Below, in pieces: positions 13,804 through 27,432 of a DNA stretch of 64,000 nt. This DNA comes from Euptelea pleiosperma. Lineage: Eukaryota > Streptophyta > Magnoliopsida > Ranunculales > Eupteleaceae. Below the pieces are notes generated by a model that was given only the letters and a program-made list of their open reading frames with translations, had not been told where the DNA came from and did no database searches. How positions within the stretch are numbered: the first letter of the stretch is position 1; the number at the start of each line of letters is the position of its first letter. Both the position numbers and the translations under genes were made by a program. Where the stretch lies: the NCBI GenBank assembly GCA_035048495.1, contig JASUTR010000084.1, positions 62,001 to 126,000 of the forward strand. Reading direction: 5' to 3'.

Positions 13804-16800
13804 GGACCTCGTAATTAGACTCGAATTCTTCCATTACAATTGTTTCAACACAATTGAAGTATTGGAACAAGATTTATCACTGTCGAAACAAGTTAGCTCC
13901 ATCCGTGCGTCAACGTCTCCTATTGGACTCAGTTTGTATGTTACATTCCGAAGCCTATAACTTGTGACTTTTTCGCAACCGAACCTCGTAATTAGACTCG
14001 AATTCTTCCATTTCTATTGTTTCAACACATTGGAATTGTTGGAACAAGATTCGGGACAGTCGAAACAAGTTAGCTCCATCCGTGTTTGAACGTCTCAAAT
14101 TGGACTCAGTTTGTGTGTTACATTCCGAAGCCTATAACTTGTGACTTTTTCGCAACCGGACCTCGTAATTGGACTCAAACTCTTCCATTACTATCGTTGC
14201 AACACATTTGAAGTGTTGAAACAAGATTCGTGACAGTCAAAACAAGTTAGCTCCATCCGTGCGTCAACGTCTCAAATTGGACTCAGTTTGTGTGTTACAT
14301 TCCGAAGCCTATAACTTGTGACTTTTTCCGAACCGGACCTCGTAATTAGACTCGAATTCTTCCATTACAATTGTTTCAACACAATTGAAGTGTTGGAACA
14401 AGATTTATCACTGTCGAAACAAGTTAGCTCCATCCGTGCTTCAACGTCTCAAATTGAACTCAGTTTGTATGTTACATTCCGAAGCCTATAACTTGTGACT
14501 TTTTCGCAACCGAACCTCGTAATTAGACTCGAATTCTTCCATTACTATTGTTTCAACACATTTGAAGTGTTGGAACAAGATTCGGGACAGTCGAAACAAG
14601 TTAGCTCCATCCGTTCGTGAACGTCTCAAATTGGACTCAGTTTGTGTGTTACATTCCGAAGCCTATAACTTGTGACTTTTTCGCAACCGGACCTCGTAAT
14701 TAGCCTCGAATTCTTCCATTACAATTGTTTCAAAACATTTAAAGTGTTTGAACAAGATTTATGACTGTCGAAACAAGTTAGCTCCATCCGTGCGTCAACG
14801 TCTCAAATTGGACTCAGTTTGTGTGTTACATTCCGAAGCCTATAACTTGTGAATTATTCGCAACCGGACCTCGTAATTGGACTCAAACTCTTCCATTACT
14901 ATTGTTGCAACACATTTGAAGTGTTGAAACAAGATTCGTGACAGTCAAAACAAGTTAGCTCCATCTGTGCGTCAACGTCTCAAATTGGACTCAGTTTGTG
15001 TGTTACATTCCGAAGCCTATAACTTGTGACTTTTTCGGAACCGGACCTCGTAATTGGACTCAAACTCTTCCATTATTATTGTTTCAACACATTTGAAGTA
15101 TTGGAACAAGTTTCGGGATAGGCGAAACAAGTTAGCTCCATCCGTGCGTCAACGTCTCAAATTGGACTCAGTTTGTGTGTTACATTCCGAAGCCTATAAC
15201 TTGTGACTTTTTCGCAACCGGACCTCGTAATTAGACTCGAATTCTTCCATTACAATTGTTTCAACACAATTGAAGTATTGGAACAAGATTTATCACTGTC
15301 GAAACAAGTTAGCTCCATCCGTGCGTCAACGTCTCCTATTGGACTCAGTTTGTATGTTACATTCCGAAGCCTATAACTTGTGACTTTTTCGCAACCGAAC
15401 CTCGTAATTAGACTCGAATTCTTCCATTTCTATTGTTTCAACACATTGGAATTGTTGGAACAAGATTCGGGACAGTCGAAACAAGTTAGCTCCATCCGTG
15501 TTTGAACGTCTCAAATTGGACTCAGTTTGTGTGTTACATTCCGAAGCCTATAACTTGTGACTTTTTCGCAACCGGACCTCGTAATTGGACTCAAACTCTT
15601 CCATTACTATCGTTGCAACACATTTGAAGTGTTGAAACAAGATTCGTGACAGTCAAAACAAGTTAGCTCCATCCGTGCGTCAACGTCTCAAATTGGACTC
15701 AGTTTGTGTGTTACATTCCGAAGCCTATAACTTGTGACTTTTTCCGAACCGGACCTCGTAATTAGACTCGAATTCTTCCATTACAATTGTTTCAACACAA
15801 TTGAAGTGTTGGAACAAGATTTATCACTGTCGAAACAAGTTAGCTCCATCCGTGCTTCAACGTCTCAAATTGAACTCAGTTTGTATGTTACATTCCGAAG
15901 CCTATAACTTGTGACTTTTTCGCAACCGAACCTCGTAATTAGACTCGAATTCTTCCATTACTATTGTTTCAACACATTTGAAGTGTTGGAACAAGATTCG
16001 GGACAGTCGAAACAAGTTAGCTCCATCCGTTCGTGAACGTCTCAAATTGGACTCAGTTTGTGTGTTACATTCCGAAGCCTATAACTTGTGACTTTTTCGC
16101 AACCGGACCTCGTAATTAGCCTCGAATTCTTCCATTACAATTGTTTCAAAACATTTAAAGTGTTTGAACAAGATTTATGACTGTCGAAACAAGTTAGCTC
16201 CATCCGTGCGTCAACGTCTCAAATTGGACTCAGTTTGTGTGTTACATTCCGAAGCCTATAACTTGTGAATTATTCGCAACCGGACCTCGTAATTGGACTC
16301 AAACTCTTCCATTACTATTGTTGCAACACATTTGAAGTGTTGAAACAAGATTCGTGACAGTCAAAACAAGTTAGCTCCATCTGTGCGTCAACGTCTCAAA
16401 TTGGACTCAGTTTGTGTGTTACATTCCGAAGCCTATAACTTGTGACTTTTTCGGAACCGGACCTCGTAATTGGACTCAAACTCTTCCATTATTATTGTTT
16501 CAACACATTTGAAGTATTGGAACAAGTTTCGGGATAGGCGAAACAAGTTAGCTCCATCCGTGCGTCAACGTCTCAAATTGGACTCAGTTTGTGTGTTACA
16601 TTCCGAAGCCTATAACTTGTGACTTTTTCGCAACCGGACCTCGTAATTAGACTCGAATTCTTCCATTACAATTGTTTCAACACAATTGAAGTATTGGAAC
16701 AAGATTTATCACTGTCGAAACAAGTTAGCTCCATCCGTGCGTCAACGTCTCCTATTGGACTCAGTTTGTATGTTACATTCCGAAGCCTATAACTTGTGAC

Positions 16801-19467
16801 TTTTTCGCAACCGAACCTCGTAATTAGACTCGAATTCTTCCATTTCTATTGTTTCAACACATTGGAATTGTTGGAACAAGATTCGGGACAGTCGAAACAA
16901 GTTAGCTCCATCCGTGTTTGAACGTCTCAAATTGGACTCAGTTTGTGTGTTACATTCCGAAGCCTATAACTTGTGACTTTTTCGCAACCGGACCTCGTAA
17001 TTGGACTCAAACTCTTCCATTACTATCGTTGCAACACATTTGAAGTGTTGAAACAAGATTCGTGACAGTCAAAACAAGTTAGCTCCATCCGTGCGTCAAC
17101 GTCTCAAATTGGACTCAGTTTGTGTGTTACATTCCGAAGCCTATAACTTGTGACTTTTTCCGAACCGGACCTCGTAATTAGACTCGAATTCTTCCATTAC
17201 AATTGTTTCAACACAATTGAAGTGTTGGAACAAGATTTATCACTGTCGAAACAAGTTAGCTCCATCCGTGCTTCAACGTCTCAAATTGAACTCAGTTTGT
17301 ATGTTACATTCCGAAGCCTATAACTTGTGACTTTTTCGCAACCGAACCTCGTAATTAGACTCGAATTCTTCCATTACTATTGTTTCAACACATTTGAAGT
17401 GTTGGAACAAGATTCGGGACAGTCGAAACAAGTTAGCTCCATCCGTTCGTGAACGTCTCAAATTGGACTCAGTTTGTGTGTTACATTCCGAAGCCTATAA
17501 CTTGTGACTTTTTCGCAACCGGACCTCGTAATTAGCCTCGAATTCTTCCATTACAATTGTTTCAAAACATTTAAAGTGTTTGAACAAGATTTATGACTGT
17601 CGAAACAAGTTAGCTCCATCCGTGCGTCAACGTCTCAAATTGGACTCAGTTTGTGTGTTACATTCCGAAGCCTATAACTTGTGAATTATTCGCAACCGGA
17701 CCTCGTAATTGGACTCAAACTCTTCCATTACTATTGTTGCAACACATTTGAAGTGTTGAAACAAGATTCGTGACAGTCAAAACAAGTTAGCTCCATCTGT
17801 GCGTCAACGTCTCAAATTGGACTCAGTTTGTGTGTTACATTCCGAAGCCTATAACTTGTGACTTTTTCGGAACCGGACCTCGTAATTGGACTCAAACTCT
17901 TCCATTATTATTGTTTCAACACATTTGAAGTATTGGAACAAGTTTCGGGATAGGCGAAACAAGTTAGCTCCATCCGTGCGTCAACGTCTCAAATTGGACT
18001 CAGTTTGTGTGTTACATTCCGAAGCCTATAACTTGTGACTTTTTCGCAACCGGACCTCGTAATTAGACTCGAATTCTTCCATTACAATTGTTTCAACACA
18101 ATTGAAGTATTGGAACAAGATTTATCACTGTCGAAACAAGTTAGCTCCATCCGTGCGTCAACGTCTCCTATTGGACTCAGTTTGTATGTTACATTCCGAA
18201 GCCTATAACTTGTGACTTTTTCGCAACCGAACCTCGTAATTAGACTCGAATTCTTCCATTTCTATTGTTTCAACACATTGGAATTGTTGGAACAAGATTC
18301 GGGACAGTCGAAACAAGTTAGCTCCATCCGTGTTTGAACGTCTCAAATTGGACTCAGTTTGTGTGTTACATTCCGAAGCCTATAACTTGTGACTTTTTCG
18401 CAACCGGACCTCGTAATTGGACTCAAACTCTTCCATTACTATCGTTGCAACACATTTGAAGTGTTGAAACAAGATTCGTGACAGTCAAAACAAGTTAGCT
18501 CCATCCGTGCGTCAACGTCTCAAATTGGACTCAGTTTGTGTGTTACATTCCGAAGCCTATAACTTGTGACTTTTTCCGAACCGGACCTCGTAATTAGACT
18601 CGAATTCTTCCATTACAATTGTTTCAACACAATTGAAGTGTTGGAACAAGATTTATCACTGTCGAAACAAGTTAGCTCCATCCGTGCTTCAACGTCTCAA
18701 ATTGAACTCAGTTTGTATGTTACATTCCGAAGCCTATAACTTGTGACTTTTTCGCAACCGAACCTCGTAATTAGACTCGAATTCTTCCATTACTATTGTT
18801 TCAACACATTTGAAGTGTTGGAACAAGATTCGGGACAGTCGAAACAAGTTAGCTCCATCCGTTCGTGAACGTCTCAAATTGGACTCAGTTTGTGTGTTAC
18901 ATTCCGAAGCCTATAACTTGTGACTTTTTCGCAACCGGACCTCGTAATTAGCCTCGAATTCTTCCATTACAATTGTTTCAAAACATTTAAAGTGTTTGAA
19001 CAAGATTTATGACTGTCGAAACAAGTTAGCTCCATCCGTGCGTCAACGTCTCAAATTGGACTCAGTTTGTGTGTTACATTCCGAAGCCTATAACTTGTGA
19101 ATTATTCGCAACCGGACCTCGTAATTGGACTCAAACTCTTCCATTACTATTGTTGCAACACATTTGAAGTGTTGAAACAAGATTCGTGACAGTCAAAACA
19201 AGTTAGCTCCATCTGTGCGTCAACGTCTCAAATTGGACTCAGTTTGTGTGTTACATTCCGAAGCCTATAACTTGTGACTTTTTCGGAACCGGACCTCGTA
19301 ATTGGACTCAAACTCTTCCATTCTTATTGTTTCAACACATTTGAAGTATTGGAACAAGTTTCGGGATAGGCGAAACAAGTTAGCTCCATCCGTGCGTCAA
19401 CGTCTCAAATTGGACTCAGTTTATGTGTTACATTCCGAAGCCTATAACTTGTGACTTTTTCGCAACC
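13804..19467 (+). repeat. Region II: 8-monomer HOR, 1416 bp, four copies
   Basis: Unit starts are at 13804, 15220, 16636 and 18052, each exactly 1416 bp (8 x 177) apart. Diagnostic variants recur at that spacing: GTCTCCTATTGG (CC at 13919, 15335, 16751, 18167), CCATTTCTATTG, CCGTGTTTGAACG, TTTTTCCGAACC, GTGCTTCAACG, AATTAGCCTCG and GAATTATTCGC. I saw no difference between the first three copies. The last monomer of copy 4 (from 19291) changes to TTCTTATTG and CAGTTTATGTG and leads into region III. This indicates very recent local amplification, or possibly an assembly effect. Confidence 0.93.
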
Positions 19468-20883
19468 GGACCTTGTAATTGGACTCAAACTCTTCCATTA
19501 TTATTGTTTCAACACATTTGAAGTATTGGAAAAAGTTTCGGGATAGGCGAAACAAGTTAGCTCCATCCGTGCGTCAACGTCTCAAATTGGACTCAGTTTG
19601 TGTGTTACATTCTGAAGCCTATAACTTGTGACTTTTTCGCAACCGAACCTCGTAATTGGACTCAAACTCTTCCATTATTATTGTTTCAACACATTTGAAG
19701 TATTGGAAAAAGTTTCGGGATAGGCGAAACAAGTTAGCTCCATCCGTGCGTCAACGTCTCAAATTGGACTCAGTTTGTGTGTTACATTCTGAAGCCTATA
19801 ACTTGTGACTTTTTCGCAACCGGACCTCGTAATTGGACTCAAACTCTTCCATTACTATTGTTGCAACACATTTGAAGTGTTGAAACAAGATTCGTGACAG
19901 TCAAAACAAGTTAGCTCCATCTGTGCGTCAACGTCTCAAATTGGACTCAGTTTGTGTGTTACATTCCGAAGCCTATAACTTGTGACTTTTTCGCAACCGG
20001 ACCTCGTAATTGGACTCAAACTCTTCCATTATTATTGTTTCAACACATTTGAAGTATTGGAAAAAGTTTCGGGAAAGGCGAAACAAGTTAGCTCCATCCG
20101 TGCGTCAACGTCTCAAATTGGACTCTGTTTGTGTGTTACATTCTGAAGCCTATAACTTGTGACTTTTTCGCAACCGAACCTTGTAATTAGACTCGAATTC
20201 TTCCATTACTATTGTTTCAACACATTTGAAGTGTTGGAACAAGATTCGGGACAGTCGAAACAAGTTTGCTCCATCCGTGCGTGAACGTCTCAAATTAGAC
20301 TCAGTTTGTCTGTTACATTCCGAAGCCTATAACTTGTGGCTTTTTCGCAACCGGACCTCGTAATTAGACTCGAATTCTTCCATTACAATTGTTTCAACAC
20401 AATTGAAGTGTTGGTACAAGATTTATCACTGTCGAAATAAGTTAGCTCCATCCGTGCGTCAAAGTCTCAAATTGGACTCAGTTTGTATGTTACATTCCGA
20501 AGCCTATAACTTGTGACTTTTTCGCAACCGAACCTCGTAATTAGACTCGAATTCTTCCATTACTATTGTTTCAACACATTGGAATTGTTGGAACAAGATT
20601 CGGGACAGTCGAAACAAGTTAGCTCCATCCGTGCGTGAACGTCTCAAATTGGACTCAGTTTGTGTGTTACATTCCGAAGCCTATAACTTGTGACTTTTTC
20701 GCAACCGGACCTCGTAATTGGACTCAAACTCTTCCATTACTATCGTTGCAACACATTTGAAGTGTTGAAACAAGATTCGTGACAGTCAAAACAAGTTAGC
20801 TCCATCCGTGCGTCAACGTCTCAAATTGGACTCAGTTTGTGTGTTACATTCCGAAGCCTATAACTTGTGACTTTTTCACAACC
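19468..20883 (+). repeat. Eight monomers linking the octamers to the 25-mer HOR
   Basis: These monomers carry GGAAAAAGTTTCGGG (B-like, three times), then type C, D, F and A monomers. The same order is found at about 23.7-25.3 kb, but there it is one monomer longer. The stretch near 20000-20090 joins the start of one monomer class to the end of another. The spacing of the CCATTTCTATTG marker confirms the loss: 18256 to 22504 is 24 monomers instead of 25. No gene is present. Confidence 0.8.
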
Positions 20884-23800
20884 GGACCTCGTAATTAGAC
20901 TCGAATTCTTCCATTACAATTGTTTCAACACAATTGAAGTGTTGGAACAAGATTTATCACTGTCGGAACAGGTTAGCTCCATTCGTGCGTCAACGTCTCA
21001 AATTGGACTCAGTTTGAATGTTACATTCCGAAGCCTATAACTTGTGACTTTTTCGCAACCGAACCTCGTAATTAGACTCGAATTCTTCCATTACTATTGT
21101 TTCAACACATTTGAAGTGTTGGAACAAGATTCGGGACAGTCGAAACAAGTTAGCTCCATCCGTTCGTGAACGTCTCAAATTGGACTAAGTATGTGTGTTA
21201 CATTCCGAAGCCTATAACTTGTGACTTTTTCGCAACCGGACGTCGTAATTAGACTCGAATTCTTCCATTACAATTGTTTCAAAACATTTGAAGTGTTTGA
21301 ACAAGATTTATGACTGTCGAAACAAGTTAGCTCCATCCGTGCGTCAACGTCTCAAATTGGACTCAGTATGTGTGTTACATTCCGAAGCCTATAACTTGTG
21401 AATTTTTCGCAACCGGACCTCGTAATTGAACTCAAACTCTTCCATTACTATTGTTGCAACACATTTGAAGTGTTGAAACAAGATTCGTGATAGTCAAAAC
21501 AAGTTAGCTCCATCCGTGCGTCAACGTCTCAAATTGGACTCAGTTTGTGTGTTACATTCCGAAGCCTATAACTTGTGACTTTTTCGCAATCGGACCTCGT
21601 AATTGAACTCAAACTCTTCCATTATTATTGTTTCAACACATTTGAAGTATTGGAACAAGATTCGGGATAGGCGAAACAAGTTAGCTCCATCCGTGCGTCA
21701 ACGTCTCAAATTGGATTCAGTTTGTGTGTTACATTCCGAAGCCTATAACTTGTGACTTTTTCGCAACCGGACCTCGTAATTGGACTCAAACTCTTCCATT
21801 ACTATTGTTGCAACACATTTGAAGTGTTGAAACAAGATTCGTGACAGTCAAAACAAGTTAGCTCCATCTGTGCGTCAACGTCTCAAATTGGACTCAGTTT
21901 GTGTGTTACATTCCGAAGCCTATAACTTGTGACTTTTTCGGAACCGGACCTCGTAATTGGACTCAAACTCTTCCATTATTATTGTTTCAACACATTTGAA
22001 GTATTGGAACAAGTTTCGGGATAGGCGAAACAAGTTAGCTCCATCCGTGCGTCAACGTCTCAAATTGGATTCAGTTTGTCTGTTACATTCTGAAGCCTAT
22101 ATCTTGTGACTTTTTCGCAACCGAACCTTGTAATTAGACTCAAATTCTTCCATTACTATTGTTTCAACACATTTGAAGTGTTGGAACGAGATTCGGGACA
22201 GTCGAAACAAGTTTGCTCCATCCGTGCGTCAACGTCTCAAATTAGACTCAGTTTGTGTGTTACATTCCGAAGCCTATAACTTGTGGCTTTTTCGCAACCG
22301 GACCTCGTAATTAGACTCGAATTCTTCCATTACAATTGTTTCAACACAATTGAAGTGTTGGAACAAGATTTATCACTGTCGAAACAAGTTAGCTCCATCC
22401 GTGCGTCAACGTCTCAAATTGGACTCAGTTTGTATGTTACATTCCGAAGCCTATAACTTGTGACTTTTTCGCAACCGAACCTCGTAATTAGACTCGAATT
22501 CTTCCATTTCTATTGTTTCAACACATTGGAATTGTTGGAACAAGATTCGGGACAGTCGAAACAAGTTAGCTCCATCCGTGTTTGAACGTCTCAAATTGGA
22601 CTCAGTTTGTGTGTTACATTCCGAAGCCTATAACTTGTGACTTTTTCGCAACCGGACCTCGTAATTGGACTCAAACTCTTCCATTACTATCGTTGCAACA
22701 CATTTGAAGTGTTGAAACAAGATTCGTGACAGTCAAAACAAGTTAGCTCCATCCGTGCGTCAACGTCTCAAATTGGACTCAGTTTGTGTGTTACATTCCG
22801 AAGCCTATAACTTGTGACTTTTTCCGAACCGGACCTCGTAATTAGACTCGAATTCTTCCATTACAATTGTTTCAACACAATTGAAGTGTTGGAACAAGAT
22901 TTATCACTGTCGAAACAAGTTAGCTCCATCCGTGCTTCAACGTCTCAAATTGAACTCAGTTTGTATGTTACATTCCGAAGCCTATAACTTGTGACTTTTT
23001 CGCAACCGAACCTCGTAAATAGACTCGAATTTTTTCATTACTATTGTTTCAACACATTTGAAGTGTTGGAACAAGATTCGGGACAGTCGAAACAAGTTAG
23101 CTCCATCCGTTCGTGAACGTCTCAAATTGGACTCAGTTTGTGTGTTACATTCCGAAGCCTATAACTTGTGACTTTTTCGCAACCGGACCTCGTAATTAGC
23201 CTCGAATTCTTCCATTACAATTGTTTCAAAACATTTGAAGTGTTTGAACAAGATTTATGACTGTCGAAACAAGTTAGCTCCATCCGTGCGTCAACGTCTC
23301 AAATTGGACTCAGTTTGTGTGTTACATTCCGAAGCCTATAACTTGTGAATTATTCGCAACCGGACCTCGTAATTGGACTCAAACTCTTCCATTACTATTG
23401 TTGCAACACATTTGAAGTGTTGAAACAAGATTCGTGACAGTCAAAACAAGTTAGCTCCATCTGTGCGTCAACGTCTCAAATTGGACTCAGTTTGTGTGTT
23501 ACATTCCGAAGCCTATAACTTGTGACTTTTTCGGAACCGGACCTCGTAATTGGACTCAAACTCTTCCATTCTTATTCTTTCAACACATTTGAAGTATTGG
23601 AACAAGTTTCGGGATAGGCGAAACAAGTTAGCTCCATCCGTGCGTCAACGTCTCAAATTGGACTCAGTTTATGTGTTACATTCCGAAGCCTATAACTTGT
23701 GACTTTTTCGCAACCGGACCTTGTAATTGGACTCAAACTCTTCCATTATTATTGTTTCAACACATTTGAAGTATTGGAAAAAGTTTCGGGATAGGCGAAA

Positions 23801-25308
23801 CAAGTTAGCTCCATCCGTGCGTCAACGTCTCAAATTGGACTCAGTTTGTGTGTTACATTCTGAAGCCTATAACTTGTGACTTTTTCGCAACCGAACCTCG
23901 TAATTGGACTCAAACTCTTCCATTATTATTGTTTCAACACATTTGAAGTATTGGAAAAAGTTTCGGGATAGGCGAAACAAGTTAGCTCCATCCGTCCGTC
24001 AACGTCTCAAATTGGACTCAGTTTGTGTGTTACATTCTGAAGCCTATAACTTGTGACTTTTTCGCAACCGGACCTCGTAATTGGACTCAAACTCTTCCAT
24101 TACTATTGTTGCAACACATTTGAAGTGTTGAAACAAGATTCGTGACAGTCAAAACAAGTTAGCTCCATCTGTGCGTCAACGTCTCAAATTGGACTCAGTT
24201 TGTGTGTTACATTCCGAAGCCTATAACTTGTGACTTTTTCGGAACCGGACCTCGTAATTGGACTCAAACTCTTCCATTCTTATTGTTTCAACACATTTGA
24301 AGTATTGGAACAAGTTTCGGGATAGGCGAAACAAGTTAGCTCCATCCGTGCGTCAACGTCTCAAATTGGACTCAGTTTATGTGTTACATTCCGAAGCCTA
24401 TAACTTGTGACTTTTTCGCAACCGGACCTCGTAATTGGACTCAAACTCTTCCATTATTATTGTTTCAACACATTTGAAGTATTGGAAAAAGTTTCGGGAT
24501 AGGCGAAACAAGTTAGCTCCATCCGTGCGTCAACGTCTCAAATTGGACTCAGTTTGTGTGTTACATTCTGAAGCCTATAACTTGTGACTTTTTCGCAACC
24601 GAACCTTGTAATTAGACTCGAATTCTTCCATTACTATTGTTTCAACACATTTGAAGTGTTGGAACAAGATTCGGGACAGTCGAAACAAGTTTGCTCCATC
24701 CGTGCATGAACGTCTCAAATTAGACTCAGTTTGTCTGTTACATTCCGAAGCCTATAACTTGTGGCTTTTTCGCAACCGGACCTCGTAATTAGACTCGAAT
24801 TCTTCCATTACAATTGTTTCAACACAATTGAAGTGTTGGAACAAGATTTATCACTGTCGAAACAAGTTAGCTCCATCCGTGCGTCAAAGTCTCAAATTGG
24901 ACTCAGTTTGTATGTTACATTCCGAAGCCTATAACTTGTGACTTTTTCGCAACCGAACCTCGTATTTAGACTCGAATTCTTCCATTACTATTGTTTCAAC
25001 ACATTGGAATTGTTGGAACAAGATTCGGGACAGTCGAAACAAGTTAGCTCCATCCGTGCGTGAACGTCTCAAATTGGACTCAGTTTGTGTGTTACATTCC
25101 GAAGCCTATAACTTGTGACTTTTTCGCAACCGGACCTCGTAATTGGACTCAAACTCTTCCATTACTATCGTTGCAACACATTTGAAGTGTTGAAACAAGA
25201 TTCGTGACAGTCAAAACAAGTTAGCTCCATCCGTGCGTCAACGTCTCAAATTGGACTCAGTTTGTGTGTTACATTCCGAAGCCTATAACTTGTGACTTTT
25301 TCACAACC
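20884..25308 (+). repeat. 25-monomer HOR, copy A (4425 bp)
   Basis: The unit starts at the type D monomer bearing CGGAACAGGTTAGCTCCATTC. That marker recurs 4425 bp (25 x 177) downstream, at 20971 and 25396. It contains an octamer-like stretch (about 22.3-23.6 kb, with CCGTGTTTGAACG and TTTTTCCGAACC) that matches region II. Region II is therefore a locally expanded part of this larger unit. Confidence 0.9.
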
Positions 25309-27432
25309 GGACCTCGTAATTAGACTCGAATTCTTCCATTACAATTGTTTCAACACAATTGAAGTGTTGGAACAAGATTTATCACTGTCGGAACAGGTTA
25401 GCTCCATTCGTGCGTCAACGTCTCAAATTGGACTCAGTTTGAATGTTACATTCCGAAGCCTATAACTTGTGACTTTTTCGCAACCGAACCTCGTAATTAG
25501 ACTCGAATTCTTCCATTACTATTGTTTCAACACATTTGAAGTGTTGGAACAAGATTCGGGACAGTCGAAACAAGTTAGCTCCATCCGTTCGTGAACGTCT
25601 CAAATTGGACTCAGTATGTGTGTTACATTCCGAAGCCTATAACTTGTGAATTTTTCGCAACCGGACCTCGTAATTGAACTCAAACTCTTCCATTACTATT
25701 GTTGCAACACATTTGAAGTGTTGAAACAAGATTCGTGATAGTCAAAACAAGTTAGCTCCATCCGTGCGTCAACTTCTCAAATTGGACTCAGTTTGTGTGT
25801 TACATTCCGAAGCCTATAACTTGTGACTTTTTCGCAATCGGACCTCGTAATTGAACTCAAACTCTTCCATTATTATTGTTTCAACACATTTGAAGTATTG
25901 GAACAAGATTCGGGATAGGCGAAACAAGTTAGCTCCATCCGTGCGTCAACGTCTCAAATTGGATTCAGTTTGTGTGTTACATTCCGAAGCCTATAACTTG
26001 TGACTTTTTCGCAACCGGACCTCGTAATTGGACTCAAACTCTTCCATTACTTTTGTTGCAACACATTTGAATTGTTGAAACAAGATTCGTGACAGTCAAA
26101 ACAAGTTAGCTCCATCTGTGCGTCAACGTCTCAAATTGGACTCAGTTTGTGTGTTACATTCCGAAGCCTATAACTTGTGACTTTTTCGGAACCGGACCTC
26201 GTAATTTGACTCAAACTCTTCCATTACTTTTGTTACAACACATTTGAATTGTTGAAACAAGATTCGTGACAGTCAAAACAAGTTAGCTCCATCTGTGCGT
26301 CAACGTCTCAAATTGGACTCAGTTTGTGTGTTACATTCCGAAGCCTATAACTTGTGACTTTTTCACAACCGGACCTCGTAATTAGACTCGAATTCTTCCA
26401 TTACAATTGTTTCAACACAATTGAAGTGTTGGAACAAGATTTATCACTGTCGGAACAGGTTAGCTCCATTCGTGCGTCAACGTCTCAAATTGGACTCAGT
26501 TTGAATGTTACATTCCGAAGCCTATAACTTGTGACTTTTTCGCAACCGAACCTCGTAATTAGACTCGAATTCTTCCATTACTATTGTTTCAACACATTTG
26601 AAGTGTTGGAACAAGATTCGGGACAGTCGAAACAAGTTAGCTCCATCCGTTCGTGAACGTCTCAAATTGGACTCAGTATGTGTGTTACATTCCGAAGCCT
26701 ATAACTTGTGAATTTTTCGCAACCGGACCTCGTAATTGAACTCAAACTCTTCCATTACTATTGTTGCAACACATTTGAAGTGTTGAAACAAGATTCGTGA
26801 TAGTCAAAACAAGTTAGCTCCATCCGTGCGTCAACGTCTCAAATTGGACTCAGTTTGTGTGTTACATTCCGAAGCCTATAACTTGTGACTTTTTCGCAAT
26901 CGGACCTCGTAATTGAACTCAAACTCTTCCATTATTATTGTTTCAACACATTTGAAGTATTGGAACAAGATTCGGGATAGGCGAAACAAGTTAGCTCCAT
27001 CCGTGCGTCAACGTCTCAAATTGGATTCAGTTTGTGTGTTACATTCCGAAGCCTATAACTTGTGACTTTTTCGCAACCGGACCTCGTAATTGGACTCAAA
27101 CTCTTCCATTACTTTTGTTGCAACACATTTGAATTGTTGAAACAAGATTCGTGACAGTCAAAACAAGTTAGCTCCATCTGTGCGTCAACGTCTCAAATTG
27201 GACTCAGTTTGTGTGTTACATTCCGAAGCCTATAACTTGTGACTTTTTCGGAACCGGACCTCGTAATTTGACTCAAACTCTTCCATTATTATTGTTTCAA
27301 CACATTTGAAGTATTGGAACAAGTTTCGGGATAGGCGAAACAACTTAGCTCCATCCGTGCGTCAACGTCTCAAATTGGACTCAGTTTGTGTGTTACATTC
27401 TGAAGCCTATATCTTGTGACTTTTTCGCAACC
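25309..27432 (+). repeat. Six-monomer tandem duplication (2 x 1062 bp)
   Basis: Blocks 25309-26370 and 26371-27432 repeat the same six monomers, including CGGAACAGGTTAGC (GG at 25396 and 26458) and the TTACTTTTGTTGC variant. The junction monomer near 26200-26340 is a chimera. It starts like the type B monomer (GTAATTTGACTC) and continues as type A (TTACTTTTGTTACAAC). This is the footprint expected of unequal crossover within the array. Confidence 0.88.
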
